Positions 1 through 8,503 are shown, numbered from the stretch's first letter. The stretch: 41,409 bases of DNA from CAYUCJ01 sp049282265 (GCA_049282265.1 JBAPTR010000294.1:1-41409); one strand, 5' to 3'. Notes: a model not told the origin generated them from the sequence alone. Translations and numbers: made by a program.

Positions 1-966
1 ATTCCACCCGGAAGGTTTGAGCCAATCGCGGTGAACGCTGTCATGCTTTCGCTCCTGGAGATGGCCAGAAGGATTGCACCTCGTCGCAGTACGGTTCTGG
101 TCGAAGGGGAAAGCGGCACGGGAAAAGAGGTCGTGGCGAGCTATATCCACCATCAGAGCGACCGAAACAAGGGCCCTTTCATAGCAGTCAATTGCGCAGC
201 CCTTCCCGAGACCCTTCTGGAAAGCGAGCTTTTCGGTCATGAAAAAGGGGCCTTTACCGGTGCCGTAACAAGAAAGGCTGGCAAATTCGAATTGGCCGAT
301 GGGGGGACCCTGCTCCTGGACGAAATCAGCGAGATCGCACCATCTCTTCAGGCGAAGCTCCTGAGGGTCCTTCAGGAAGGTGAAATAGACAGGGTCGGTG
401 GACAGTTTGCGACACCCATCGACGTTCGCGTTATTGCCACCACCAACCGGGACCTGGAAGAAGAGGTTGAAAAGGGAAATTTCCGGCTTGATCTTTTTTA
501 CAGACTCAGCGTGGTCCCCATAAAAATCCCCCCCCTCAGGCAGCGGACCGATGATATCGGATCGCTTGCGGACTTTTTCCTGAAGAAGCACGGAGAACTG
601 AACAACGAACCCCCCAAAGGCCTGTCCTCCGAAGCTGTAGAGATCCTGAAACAGCAGGAGTGGCGGGGAAACGTGCGGGAACTGGAAAACCTCATGGAAA
701 GGGCGACACTGCTCCTTGATTCCAAGATCATTACACCTGATGATCTCGTCGCTTTGACCTTTTCCTCTCGTCAGAAAGACAATAAGCCGGATACCTGGCG
801 GATGGAGCCGCTGAAGGAGATGGAAAAAAAGATGATCTTCCAGGCCCTCGATGAAAATCGGGGAAACAGGACCCATGCAGCCAGGGTCTTGGGCATCAGT
901 GTGAGAACACTCCGAAACAAATTGAATGAATACAAAGAGGGATTGGCGAAATCGTCAAAAACATGA
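1..966 (+). CDS. Sigma-54-dependent flagellar activator (NtrC/FlrC type), 5'-truncated
   Basis: The reading frame is open from the first base, so the gene begins outside the window and any receiver or sensor domain is not visible. What remains is an AAA+ sigma-54 activation domain followed by a Fis-type helix-turn-helix. Walker A (GESGTGKE) lies at nt 106-129, the sigma-54 contact loop GAFTGA at 247-264, and the Walker B region (LLLDEI) follows near 310. The C-terminal HTH (nt ~840-945) contains the RTHAARVLGIS pattern of Fis/NtrC proteins. Such proteins hydrolyse ATP to open sigma-54 RNA polymerase promoters. A sigma-54 promoter 64 bp downstream and three more in the locus make this the likely master activator (FlrC/FleR/FlgR type). 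The exact subtype cannot be set without the N-terminus. Confidence 0.93.
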   Translation: MPPGRFEPIAVNAVMLSLLEMARRIAPRRSTVLVEGESGTGKEVVASYIHHQSDRNKGPFIAVNCAALPETLLESELFGHEKGAFTGAVTRKAGKFELADGGTLLLDEISEIAPSLQAKLLRVLQEGEIDRVGGQFATPIDVRVIATTNRDLEEEVEKGNFRLDLFYRLSVVPIKIPPLRQRTDDIGSLADFFLKKHGELNNEPPKGLSSEAVEILKQQEWRGNVRELENLMERATLLLDSKIITPDDLVALTFSSRQKDNKPDTWRMEPLKEMEKKMIFQALDENRGNRTHAARVLGISVRTLRNKLNEYKEGLAKSSKT

Positions 967-1029
967 CGCAAATCCCGGGCGCCCGGAATCAAGGCTTGAG
1001 CAAGCGGCGGAAACGTGAGGATATTTTTC

Positions 1030-1045
1030 TGGTATCGCTTTTGCA
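1030..1045 (+). promoter_or_regulatory. Sigma-54 promoter of the flgB operon
   Basis: The element reads TGG-TATCGCTTTT-GCA, with GG (-24) and GC (-12) separated by exactly 10 nt and a T-rich stretch before GC, as in the RpoN consensus TGGCAC-N5-TTGC. The expected transcription start is near 1056, 32 bp before flgB. It sits just after the sigma-54 activator gene. Confidence 0.85.
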
Positions 1046-1087
1046 TATTCAGTGTTCATCAGTCACTTTTGGTAATGGAAGGGGAAC

Positions 1088-1513
1088 ATGGAAAAAGCGG
1101 GAATGAACAAAAATCTTTTTGATCGAACGGTTGGGGTATTGAGCCGGGCCCTGGATTATCGCGTCAGGAATCAACGTATTATCTCCACCAACGTTGCCAA
1201 TATCGATACGCCGGGCTTCAGACCCAAACAACTCAAATTTGATGAGGAACTGCGCCGTGCGGTGGGAAATGAAAACATGTCTCTCGCAAAGACCAACGGG
1301 AAACATCTTCCGGGTTTCAATGAATCCGGTCTTCAGGGGGCGCCCTCCTTTGACCTCGAATCAGAAGGGACGTCCAAGCTGGGAGACAATTCCCTGGATA
1401 TCGATAAGGAGATGGCAAAGATGGCCAAGAATAACCTCCTTTACGAGGCCACAGTCAAGATGCTTTCCAAGAAATTCGATCTCCTGAAAACAGCAATCGA
1501 AGGACGGGGGTAA
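1088..1513 (+). CDS. flgB: Flagellar proximal rod protein FlgB
   Basis: A 141-residue protein of the usual FlgB length. It has the N-terminal rod/hook signature: a helix followed by STNVANIDTPGF (about residues 35-46), shared by axial proteins that cross the periplasm through the export gate. The C-terminal helix (KMLSKKFDLLKTAIEG) is the matching D0 segment. FlgB forms the proximal rod with FlgC and FlgF. The ATG at 1088 follows a GGAAGGGGAAC ribosome site and is the first gene after the sigma-54 promoter at 1030. flgC starts 5 bp after the stop, so the two are very probably co-translated. Confidence 0.96.
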   Translation: MEKAGMNKNLFDRTVGVLSRALDYRVRNQRIISTNVANIDTPGFRPKQLKFDEELRRAVGNENMSLAKTNGKHLPGFNESGLQGAPSFDLESEGTSKLGDNSLDIDKEMAKMAKNNLLYEATVKMLSKKFDLLKTAIEGRG

Positions 1514-1518
1514 GACCC

Positions 1519-1959
1519 ATGGATCTGATGAAAGCGATGGACATATCGTCCAGTGGAATGACCGCCCAGCGGGCAAGGGTGAATGTTATATCCATGAATC
1601 TGGCTAACGCGAATACCACACGGACGGCAAACGGAAAACCTTACCGTAGAAAAACGGTTGTCTTCCAGACAAATCCCCTTCCCGAATCATTTGATGAGGC
1701 AATGAAGAACGCCTCAAAAGGACAAGAGGTTTACGGGGTCAAGGTCACGGGCATCGTGCCGGTTTCCGGGGAATTCAAAAAGGTCTTTGATCCTTCTCAT
1801 CCCGATGCGGATAAACAGGGCTACGTGTATCTGCCCAATGTGAATCTCGTCCAGGAGATGGTATCTCTGCTCAACGCCAATAGGGGCTATGAGGCCAATG
1901 CGGCCGCCGTCAAGACAGTCAAGGATATGGCTTTGAAGACCCTGGATCTCATACGATAA
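1519..1959 (+). CDS. flgC: Flagellar proximal rod protein FlgC
   Basis: A 146-residue rod protein of typical FlgC size. The N-terminus has MKAMDISSSGMTAQRARV followed by SMNLANANTTRT, and the C-terminus has the axial-family pattern NLVQEMVSLLNANRGYEAN that pairs with the N-terminal helix in the assembled rod. The start ATG at 1519 follows a G-rich site (GGGGGTAAGACCC). FlgC is exported by the flagellar type III system and stacks on FlgB and FliE. It lies 5 bp from flgB and 22 bp from fliE, in the conserved flgB-flgC-fliE order. Confidence 0.96.
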   Translation: MDLMKAMDISSSGMTAQRARVNVISMNLANANTTRTANGKPYRRKTVVFQTNPLPESFDEAMKNASKGQEVYGVKVTGIVPVSGEFKKVFDPSHPDADKQGYVYLPNVNLVQEMVSLLNANRGYEANAAAVKTVKDMALKTLDLIR

Positions 1960-1981
1960 AGGCCAGGAGGGGGTGCTTTAC

Positions 1982-2275
1982 ATGGATGCAATCAAAAAAC
2001 TGGGAGGAAATCTTGCTCTCCCCGAAATACGGAAGAGTTCAAAGATCGATCACAGCGGAGGGTTTCTGGATACCTTGAAGCAGTTTGCCGGCGAGACGGA
2101 TGAGCAGATCAAGAAAGCCGACAACCAGATGCAGAAGTTGGCGGTTGGGAAAAGCAACGACCTGCAGGAGGTCGTGATGGCGACTGAAAAGGCCGACCTT
2201 TCGTTCAAACTGCTCGTTCAGGTCAGAAACAAGCTCCTGGAAGCCTACCAGGAGATCATGAGGATGCAGGTATAA
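1982..2275 (+). CDS. fliE: Hook-basal body adaptor FliE
   Basis: A 97-residue FliE, which joins the MS ring (FliF) to the rod. The C-terminal half is the family core: about residues 65-97 include KADLSFKLLVQVRNKLLEAYQEI, a long amphipathic helix ending in MRMQV. The ATG at 1982 is preferred over an in-frame GTG at 1973 because the AGGAGG ribosome site (1965-1970) is well spaced from the ATG but would almost touch the GTG. A 161-bp gap separates it from fliF. Confidence 0.93.
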   Translation: MDAIKKLGGNLALPEIRKSSKIDHSGGFLDTLKQFAGETDEQIKKADNQMQKLAVGKSNDLQEVVMATEKADLSFKLLVQVRNKLLEAYQEIMRMQV

Positions 2276-2368
2276 AAACAGTGTCTGAAAAAGACCCTCA
2301 GCTTCTCCTTAGGGTTTCGTATAAGGAGCAGATCACGACTTCGATAGAAGTCATCATCGGGCCCATGG

Positions 2369-2395
2369 GCGTCGGTTAGAAGCCCAGCGTCGGTT
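2369..2395 (+). repeat. Short direct repeat before a T-run in the fliE-fliF gap
   Basis: GCGTCGGTT occurs twice, at 2369-2377 and 2387-2395. The second copy runs straight into a T-tract (2394-2400). GGGC (2367-2370) can pair with GCCC (2382-2385) to give a short weak stem ahead of it. This could be a weak attenuator between fliE and fliF, but the stem is too short to call a terminator. Confidence 0.3.
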
Positions 2396-2436
2396 TTTTT
2401 GCGATTAAATCAAGTCTAAATCAGGAGCTTCTTCAT

Positions 2437-4023
2437 ATGGCAGAAAACAAGCCCAACGGTGTCAACCAGTTCTTTCGCGTCTTTCAGGGTATCCCCCTGG
2501 CAAAAATGATCTCCTTTGCCGTCATTTTGAGCCTGGTCGCCGGTGGATTTATTGCTCTCCTTATCTGGACCAACAGGCCGGACTATCAGGTATTGTTTGC
2601 CAATCTTGATGCCAATGATGCCGGCCGGATCAGTGAAAAATTGAAGGGAAAAAAGGTTCCTTTCCAACTGGAAAACGGTGGCCGTGCCATAATGGTGCCC
2701 GGTGACAAGGTCTATGAGCTTCGGTTGGAACTGGCTAGTGAGGGGCTGCCCAAGGGCCAGAATGTGGGGTTTGAGATCTTTGACAAGCTTCCTTTCGGAA
2801 CGACTGAATTCGTACAAAAACTAAAATTTCAGGAAGCGCTTCAAGGTGAACTGGCACGCACCATAACCCAGTTTGATTCGGTGGCCCAGGCAAGAGTCCA
2901 TATCGCTCCAGGCAGCGACTCGCTTTTTGCCGAGCCCGAAAAGGGAGCCACGGCTTCGGTTGTCCTTCGCCTCCAACCCGGTCGCACACTTGACCGCAGA
3001 CAGTTGCAGGGGATCATCAACCTTGTGGCCTGCGCGGTGGAGGGTCTGAAACCTGAAAAGGTGACCGTGGTGGATATGGAGGGCGGTCTGCTTTCCAAGG
3101 GAAATGGCGTTGATAATGGCATGGGGCTGAGCGGGTCCCAGTTTGAGTACAGGCGGAAGCTTGAAAAAAGCCTTGAAACCAGGATCCGGACCATGCTGGA
3201 ACCGGTGGTTGGGCCCAACAAGGTCGTGGCAAAGGTTTCCGCAGAAGTGGATTTCAAACAGGTGAATATTTCCGAGGAATCTTATGATCCTGACAGCGCC
3301 GTGGTCAGGAGTGAGCAACACCAGAAAGAGAGCGCGGGTGGGAAAAGCGGCCTGCCGTCCGGTTCGCCGGACCTGAAATATGATGTGTATCAGACGCAGG
3401 GGGCAAAGCAAGGCGATTCAAAAAAGTTCGAAAAGGAAAATTCCGTCATCAACTATGAGATCAGCAAGGTCGACAAACAGACCATCAGTGCGGTGGGCGA
3501 TATCAAACGTCTTTCGGCGGCAGTGGTTATCGATGGTCCTTATGTCTCATCCAAGGGGCCAAATGGCGAAACGGCCAGGAAGTTTGAGCCTCGCAGCCGC
3601 AAAGAGATGAAGGAATTTCAGAATATGGTGAAAAGGGCCATTGGCTTCAGTGAAATCAGGGGAGACCAGGTGAGTGTGTCAAACATCCCGTTTGCCATTG
3701 AAAACTTGAAGAGGCCGGTGGAGGAGCAAAAGGCAGGATGGATGAGCTATGTGAAAAAGGGAATCAAGCCATTCTTCAATATTCTCCTGGTGCTTTTGTT
3801 CTTCTTGTTCGCCCTCAAGCCCTTCCGAAGCTGGTTGAAACAGACAAAGGAATATCTTGGGCCACCATCGCTTCAGGCCGGTGCCGCGGTTCCCGAACTT
3901 GGAGCCCCGTCAGGAGAGGCAGCCGGAGCCCATATCAAAAAAGAACAGATTCTCGATTTGACCCGGGCCGATCCTGAAAAAATAGTAGAGGTGATTCGCG
4001 GCTGGGTACAGGAAGGAAGATAA
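2437..4023 (+). CDS. fliF: Flagellar MS-ring protein FliF
   Basis: A 528-residue FliF, which forms the MS ring in the inner membrane and the housing of the export gate. Transmembrane segment 1 is at about residues 23-43 (FAVILSLVAGGFIALLIW) and segment 2 at about 444-463 (ILLVLLFFLFALKP). Between them is the YscJ/FliF ring-building region, including the motif RVHIAPGSDSLF. The C-terminal tail (RADPEKIVEVIRGWVQE) is the FliG-binding segment. The ATG at 2437 follows AGGAG with suitable spacing. The next gene, fliG, begins one base after the stop, in line with the tight FliF-FliG partnership. Confidence 0.97.
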   Translation: MAENKPNGVNQFFRVFQGIPLAKMISFAVILSLVAGGFIALLIWTNRPDYQVLFANLDANDAGRISEKLKGKKVPFQLENGGRAIMVPGDKVYELRLELASEGLPKGQNVGFEIFDKLPFGTTEFVQKLKFQEALQGELARTITQFDSVAQARVHIAPGSDSLFAEPEKGATASVVLRLQPGRTLDRRQLQGIINLVACAVEGLKPEKVTVVDMEGGLLSKGNGVDNGMGLSGSQFEYRRKLEKSLETRIRTMLEPVVGPNKVVAKVSAEVDFKQVNISEESYDPDSAVVRSEQHQKESAGGKSGLPSGSPDLKYDVYQTQGAKQGDSKKFEKENSVINYEISKVDKQTISAVGDIKRLSAAVVIDGPYVSSKGPNGETARKFEPRSRKEMKEFQNMVKRAIGFSEIRGDQVSVSNIPFAIENLKRPVEEQKAGWMSYVKKGIKPFFNILLVLLFFLFALKPFRSWLKQTKEYLGPPSLQAGAAVPELGAPSGEAAGAHIKKEQILDLTRADPEKIVEVIRGWVQEGR

Positions 4024-4024
4024 G

Positions 4025-5035
4025 TTGGCGGGAAGTAAGACAAAGAATGGAGCAGGGAAGGCGGCTCTCTTTCTCATGGTTATGGGGGAGGAGTTTGCGA
4101 CCGATGTCTTCAAGCACCTGGAAGAGAGAGAAGTCAAGGCCATCGGAGAAGAGATGGCCAATATCAAGAATGTGAGTCCCGGCGACATTTCTTCCGTGCT
4201 CAATGAGTTCCTCGGAACGATCAATGGAGACAACGTCCTTGGCGGATCCGGGGACCGATTTTTTGAGAGGACCCTTTCAAAGGCCTTTTCTTCCAGTAAG
4301 GCGAGCGCACTTTTAAATGACGTAACGCCTGGGAGGCACAAAGACTATTTTAAAAAGCTGGAATCCTTGAGCCCCGAAATGCTGATGAACTTTATTTCCA
4401 GCGAGCATCCTCAGACTATCGCGCTGATTCTTTCAAATCTGAACAATCAACTGGCCGCGAGTGTATTGAAGCTGCTGCCCGAAAATGTCCAGAGTGAGGT
4501 CATCGTCAGGATCGCAAAGCTGGATGGCGTACCTGCTGATATTATAATGGAAATTCAGGAAATATTGGCGGAACAGGTTTCAAGTATTGGAAATATGGGG
4601 CCCAAGCGTGGGGGAGGAGCAAATGCCGCTGCCGAGATCCTGAACCAGGTAGATCGGAAAACGGAAAGGGCTATTCTGGAAAAGATTGAAGAAGACGAAG
4701 AGGATCTGGCGGAAGAGATACGTCAATCCATGTTTATTTTTGAAGATCTCATGCAACTGGATGACCGTTCGATCCGGGCGCTTCTCAAGGAGATCGGCAA
4801 TGATGAGTTGCTACTGGCCCTGAAAACCGCGTCGGACCCCTTAAAGGACAAGATTTTTGGAAACCTCAGCCAGCGTGCGGCGGAAATGTTGAAAGAGGAT
4901 ATGGAGGTCATGGGGCCGGTCAAGCTCGTGGAAGTGGAGCGGGCCCAGCAATCCATCATCAACGCGGCCAGAAGGCTTGAAGAAGAAGGAAAAATCGTCA
5001 TTGGAGGAAAAGGAGGTGAAGACGTCATTGTCTAG
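4025..5035 (+). CDS. fliG: Flagellar motor switch protein FliG
   Basis: A 336-residue FliG of normal length. FliG forms the top of the C-ring, binds FliF with its N-domain and meets the MotA stator with its C-domain. The EHPQ motif (SSEHPQTIALILSNL) is at about residue 126. The C-terminal domain carries the charged torque helix region (LDDRSIRALLKEIGNDELLLALKTA). The start is a TTG at 4025, one base after the fliF stop and behind GGAAGG (4014-4019). No in-frame ATG fits the family N-terminus, so translation is probably coupled to fliF. Confidence 0.97.
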   Translation: MAGSKTKNGAGKAALFLMVMGEEFATDVFKHLEEREVKAIGEEMANIKNVSPGDISSVLNEFLGTINGDNVLGGSGDRFFERTLSKAFSSSKASALLNDVTPGRHKDYFKKLESLSPEMLMNFISSEHPQTIALILSNLNNQLAASVLKLLPENVQSEVIVRIAKLDGVPADIIMEIQEILAEQVSSIGNMGPKRGGGANAAAEILNQVDRKTERAILEKIEEDEEDLAEEIRQSMFIFEDLMQLDDRSIRALLKEIGNDELLLALKTASDPLKDKIFGNLSQRAAEMLKEDMEVMGPVKLVEVERAQQSIINAARRLEEEGKIVIGGKGGEDVIV

Positions 5036-5738
5036 CCTGATCAAGAAAGAGGAGTATTACAGATTCGACATCGAATCCTTTGAAGAGGAGGATCTGGGGG
5101 GAAACCAGGATATGCTCTTGGAGGCCGTTCCAGGCAAACGCGTGGTCCTTCCGCTGGGGCAGGTATCCGGAGGAATGCCCGCGATTCTGCCTGTTGGAAA
5201 CGGAAGAGACAAAATCGCCGCATTGGAAAGGGAGGCCTATGAAAAGGGCTTCGCGCAGGGCCAGAAAGACGGCCTGGATCTGGGCGAGCGGAAGGCCCTT
5301 GAGACTTGGAAGCAGATGTCGGCGCTTTTTAAGGAGCTGGAGAGCCTGAAGGGAAGGGCCTTCAGCGAGAGCGAGGAAGAGATCGTTCAACTGAGTCTTG
5401 CCATTGCCCGAAAGATAGTGAAAAGAGAAGTTTCGTTGGATACTGATATGGTCAGGAGATCCGTAAGGAGCGCTTCGGAATTTCTAAATGACAAGAGTTT
5501 CATGCGAGTCCTGATTCATCCCAATGATATGAAAAATCTTGAGCAGTATCTGCCGGAACTGGCCGAAGACAAAAAGATACAACGTTTTGAACTGGCTGAG
5601 GATAATTGCGTAGGCCCAGGTGGTTGTATCCTTGAGAGCGGGTTCGGCAGGATCAATGCCACCATAGAGGGTCAGCTTGATGAGCTGGAAATGGAAATTG
5701 AAGATCTCTTTCAGTCCCAAGGGGTGGACGAGAAGTGA
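5028..5738 (+). CDS. fliH: Flagellar export regulator FliH
   Basis: A 236-residue FliH-type protein. FliH binds and regulates the FliI ATPase and links it to the C-ring. The middle contains the glycine-spaced coiled region (REAYEKGFAQGQKDGLDLG, about residues 65-83). The C-terminal half is the ATP-synthase delta-like FliH domain (IVQLSLAIARKIVKREV ... PGGCILESGFGRINATIEGQLDEL). The TTG at 5028 is chosen because a strong AGGAGGTGA site ends 8 nt upstream. Earlier in-frame TTG and GTG codons lie before or on that site. The gene thus starts inside the last codons of fliG and overlaps it by 8 nt. Confidence 0.9.
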   Translation: MSSLIKKEEYYRFDIESFEEEDLGGNQDMLLEAVPGKRVVLPLGQVSGGMPAILPVGNGRDKIAALEREAYEKGFAQGQKDGLDLGERKALETWKQMSALFKELESLKGRAFSESEEEIVQLSLAIARKIVKREVSLDTDMVRRSVRSASEFLNDKSFMRVLIHPNDMKNLEQYLPELAEDKKIQRFELAEDNCVGPGGCILESGFGRINATIEGQLDELEMEIEDLFQSQGVDEK

Positions 5739-7069
5739 GCCTGAGCCTTCAGGGATATATTCGGAGGGTAGAAGAGGCGCAGACCGTCCAACTGGAAGGA
5801 AGGGTTTCAAAGGTGATCGGGACGGTTATCGAAGGCACAGGCCCTTCCATGGCCGTGGGGGGTGTCTGCAGGATTCTCTCCCCCAAGTCTTTGTCGCCGA
5901 TAAGGGCTGAGGTGGTGGGCTTCAGAGAGGGCGCTCTGCTACTCATGCCCTTGAGTTCATCTGATGGTGTGGAACCGGGAAGCATCATTGTGGCTGACCG
6001 CTATGGCGCTTCCATCGAGGTCGGTCCTGATATGCTGGGAAGGGTGCTGGATGGGCTGGGAAATCCCATTGATGGGAAAGGGCCGATCCGTCCGCAGAAG
6101 ATCAAGTCCCTTTACACCGATCCGATTAATCCCCTGGAACGGCCCAGAATACAGAAACCACTGGACGTTGGGATCCGTGTGATCAACAACCTGATTACTC
6201 TGGGAAAGGGTCAGAGAATGGCCATCATGGCCGGTTCGGGAGTGGGTAAGAGTGTACTCCTGGGTATGATGGCCAGGTACACGAAAGCCGATGTCAACGT
6301 GATTGCCCTGGTCGGGGAGAGGGGCAGGGAAGTCAAAGAGTTCATTGAAAGAGATCTGGGTGAAGAGGGGTTGAAACGCTCGGTTGTTGTCGTTGCCACG
6401 TCCGACACCTCACCCCTTATCCGGATAAGGGGAGCGTATCTCGCGACGGCCATAGCCGAGTTTTTCCGGGAACAGGACAAGGACGTGCTCCTGATGATGG
6501 ATTCGGTGACGCGTTTTGCCATGGCGGCGAGGGAAGTGGGGCTTGCATCCGGTGAGCCACCCACCAATAAGGCCTATCCCCCAAGCACGTTCGCCCATCT
6601 GCCCAGGCTCCTGGAGCGGGCCGGTACGAGTCGAGGCAACGGCTCCATCACAGGCATCTATACGGTCCTGGTTGAGGGAGACGATATGAACGAGCCCATC
6701 GCTGACGCCGTAAGGTCCATTGTGGACGGGCACATTGTCCTGAACAGAAAACTGGCGGCAAGGGGCCATTTTCCTGCCGTTGACGTTTTATCCAGTGTGA
6801 GCCGATTGATGTCCGAGGTGGTGGACAACGAGCATCTGGGATGGTCCTACGAATTTCGCGGCACGCTGGCGGATTATGCAAAGATAGAGGATCTTGTCAA
6901 CCTGGGGGCCTATGAGAAGGGCAACAACAAGCGCGCGGATTATGCTGTTGAGATGATAGAGGACCTGAACAGATACCTGAGACAGGATGTCAAGACCAGG
7001 TCTTCCATTGAACAGGGACTTCAGGAAATGGTAAATCTCCTGCAGCGGAAAAAGCGGCCCGAAAGATGA
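5735..7069 (+). CDS. fliI: Flagellar export ATPase FliI
   Basis: A 444-residue FliI, the hexameric ATPase of the flagellar type III export apparatus, related to the F1 beta subunit. The P-loop AGSGVGKS is at residues 166-173. The Walker B segment (VLLMMDSVTRFAMAAREVGLA) and the signature GEPPTNKAYPPS follow at about 250-285. It starts at a GTG whose last bases overlap the fliH stop (GTGA), indicating translational coupling between the ATPase and its regulator. fliJ, the stalk subunit, follows after 83 bp. Confidence 0.98.
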   Translation: MSLSLQGYIRRVEEAQTVQLEGRVSKVIGTVIEGTGPSMAVGGVCRILSPKSLSPIRAEVVGFREGALLLMPLSSSDGVEPGSIIVADRYGASIEVGPDMLGRVLDGLGNPIDGKGPIRPQKIKSLYTDPINPLERPRIQKPLDVGIRVINNLITLGKGQRMAIMAGSGVGKSVLLGMMARYTKADVNVIALVGERGREVKEFIERDLGEEGLKRSVVVVATSDTSPLIRIRGAYLATAIAEFFREQDKDVLLMMDSVTRFAMAAREVGLASGEPPTNKAYPPSTFAHLPRLLERAGTSRGNGSITGIYTVLVEGDDMNEPIADAVRSIVDGHIVLNRKLAARGHFPAVDVLSSVSRLMSEVVDNEHLGWSYEFRGTLADYAKIEDLVNLGAYEKGNNKRADYAVEMIEDLNRYLRQDVKTRSSIEQGLQEMVNLLQRKKRPER

Positions 7070-7152
7070 TGCCTTCCTTGGTAGTCCAGGGATGGACATT
7101 TTACGATTCCATCAAAGACAGTGGTTGGTGTGCGAGGTGAAAAGAGAGCAAT

Positions 7153-7596
7153 ATGGCGTTCAAGTTCAGATATACCAGCCTATTGAACTATCGGGAGCAT
7201 CTGAAGGAGAAGGCGGAAATCGAGCACGCAAAGGCCCTTGGCGCCCTTCTCCGGGCCCGTGAGGAGTTGAGGTCGTTACGACGGGCGTATGGTAAGGTTC
7301 AGGAGGCATTCAAACAGGCCATGGTTGAAGCGGCAGATGGAAATATGATCAGAAACTATTCTGATTATCTGGCCCTTATCAGAGACAAGACGGAGAAACA
7401 GAATAGGGAAATAGAAGCCCTCAAAACCGAGCAGGAAACAAAAAGAAGCGCCTTGCTCAAGAAATCAAAAGAATGCAAGGTTATTGAAAAACTAAAGGAA
7501 AAGGATTTCGAGAAGTGGCAACAATATCAAGACCATCTGGAACAGATAAGGTTGAACGAGGTTGCAGTGCAAAGGTACGGAAAGACCTACATGTAG
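7153..7596 (+). CDS. fliJ: Flagellar export stalk protein FliJ
   Basis: A 147-residue protein, nearly all charged alpha helix, fitting the antiparallel coiled coil of FliJ. The N-terminus MAFKFRYTSLLNYREHLKEK matches the family opening, with a hydrophobic Phe/Leu pattern followed by long heptads. FliJ projects into the FliI ring and contacts FlhA. It follows fliI in the standard order. Its last 82 nt overlap the assumed start of the next gene in another frame. Confidence 0.88.
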   Translation: MAFKFRYTSLLNYREHLKEKAEIEHAKALGALLRAREELRSLRRAYGKVQEAFKQAMVEAADGNMIRNYSDYLALIRDKTEKQNREIEALKTEQETKRSALLKKSKECKVIEKLKEKDFEKWQQYQDHLEQIRLNEVAVQRYGKTYM

Positions 7597-8147
7597 GCAG
7601 ATTTTCCGCTTTGGTTGCTGTCACCGTCCTACTTGCGATATTCTTGGGAACCAAGATTATCTTGAGTGGTTTGTATCTCAAATCCACCACTTTCAAGATC
7701 AGTTCTCCTGCCCTTGCCATGGCCGAAGAAAACAAGTCCCTTCCTAAAAAGGCCACGTCTCTTGACAAAGAGCTTGGGAAGAAGAAAACGGAACTCGACG
7801 CCCGTGAGAAGGGGTTGAAGGAAAAGGAGACCGAGTTGCGTTCCCTGCAGGAAAAAATCGATGCCAGGATGGCGGAACTCAACGATCTCCAGACAAAATT
7901 GACAAAATTCGCAAAGCAGCTGGGGGACAAGGAAAAGGCCATGAAAGACTCACAGATGGCACATCTGGTGGCCCTATACAGCGCAATGGAACCCGGCAAG
8001 GCGGCAGCCGTAATGGACAAGCTCAATATGGAGACAGTGGTCAGTATCCTCAGATACATGAAGGGAAAGAATGCGGGAAAGATCATGGACATGATGGCCC
8101 CGGACCGGGGAGCCAAGATTAGCGAAGCATTGAGCAAACACAATTAG
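7515..8147 (+). CDS. motE: MotE-like flagellar chaperone/structural protein (MgtE-N-type domain)
   Basis: A 210-residue protein with a basic N-terminus, one membrane anchor at about residues 30-52 (FSALVAVTVLLAIFLGTKIIL) and a long coiled coil at about 75-150. A C-terminal helical domain (SAMEPGKAAAVMDKLNMETVVSILRYM) resembles the MgtE N-domain. This architecture and the place after fliJ match MotE, a periplasmic protein linked to MotC/stator function. The GTG at 7515 lies 82 nt inside fliJ. A later TTG at 7611 would start inside the membrane helix and lose the positive residues, so 7515 is preferred, with doubt. The gene closes the first operon. Confidence 0.8.
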   Translation: MATISRPSGTDKVERGCSAKVRKDLHVGRFSALVAVTVLLAIFLGTKIILSGLYLKSTTFKISSPALAMAEENKSLPKKATSLDKELGKKKTELDAREKGLKEKETELRSLQEKIDARMAELNDLQTKLTKFAKQLGDKEKAMKDSQMAHLVALYSAMEPGKAAAVMDKLNMETVVSILRYMKGKNAGKIMDMMAPDRGAKISEALSKHN

Positions 8148-8252
8148 CTAAACTCCCAACCCACCTTTTTTTGAGCATACCCTCTGAAAAAACTCCGTCT
8201 GCCTTCACACGCTGAATTCCATCGATCAAAAGGACAGTATTCCTTCACCTTG

Positions 8253-8316
8253 ATCCCGACATTTTTCGGTCGGGATGAGGTCCCTTCGCGACAGCAAAAT
8301 GCAGGGAAAATTTTGC
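8253..8316 (+). repeat. Twin hairpins downstream of motE
   Basis: The first hairpin pairs ATCCCGAC (8253-8260) with GTCGGGAT (8269-8276) across an 8-nt T-rich loop. The second pairs GCAAAAT (8294-8300) with ATTTTGC (8310-8316). Neither is followed by a clear T-run, so they may be mRNA 3'-end stabilisers or members of a dispersed palindromic repeat family rather than classical terminators. Confidence 0.5.
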
Positions 8317-8435
8317 CTGTGGTGTGGTGGGCGAGTGGTAAATTTTACCTTTTCATGATCCTTTCCAAGTTTCATCTGGATTAGAAAATAACATAATATG
8401 CTGAATTAACATCGAAAAATAATTCGAGTGGCCTT

Positions 8436-8451
8436 TGGCACACCCATTGCT
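8436..8451 (+). promoter_or_regulatory. Sigma-54 promoter of the fliK operon
   Basis: TGGCAC-ACCCA-TTGCT matches the RpoN consensus at every conserved position, with 10 nt between GG and GC. Transcription would start near 8462, leaving a leader of about 42 nt before the fliK ATG at 8504. Confidence 0.92.
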
Positions 8452-8503
8452 TAAATAGGCTGTGGATAGTGGAGAGCAATCAAGCCCACAAACGGAGTAC
8501 GGT

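Larger units (their letters stand above)
8148..8503 (+). other. 356-bp non-coding gap between motE and fliK
   Basis: No credible gene is seen on either strand. The gap holds two adjacent hairpins (8253-8276 and 8294-8316) and, near its right end, a near-perfect sigma-54 promoter at 8436-8451. The stretch 8340-8430 is AT-rich and may hold activator sites, but no specific operator could be recognised. Confidence 0.8.

Noticed and set aside
975..986. Palindrome CCGGGCGCCCGG after the activator gene
   Set aside because: The only possible hairpin has a 4-bp stem, and no T-run follows, so it is not a convincing terminator.
2276..2436. Considered as a cyclic-di-GMP riboswitch upstream of fliF
   Set aside because: The conserved GEMM core and its paired stems could not be found.
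2821..3411. 196-codon minus-strand frame opposite fliF
   Set aside because: Shadow of fliF with no start signal or recognisable domain.
5895..5902. GCCGATAA box resembling a sigma-28 -10 element
   Set aside because: It lies within fliI coding sequence, has no suitable -35, and no late gene follows.
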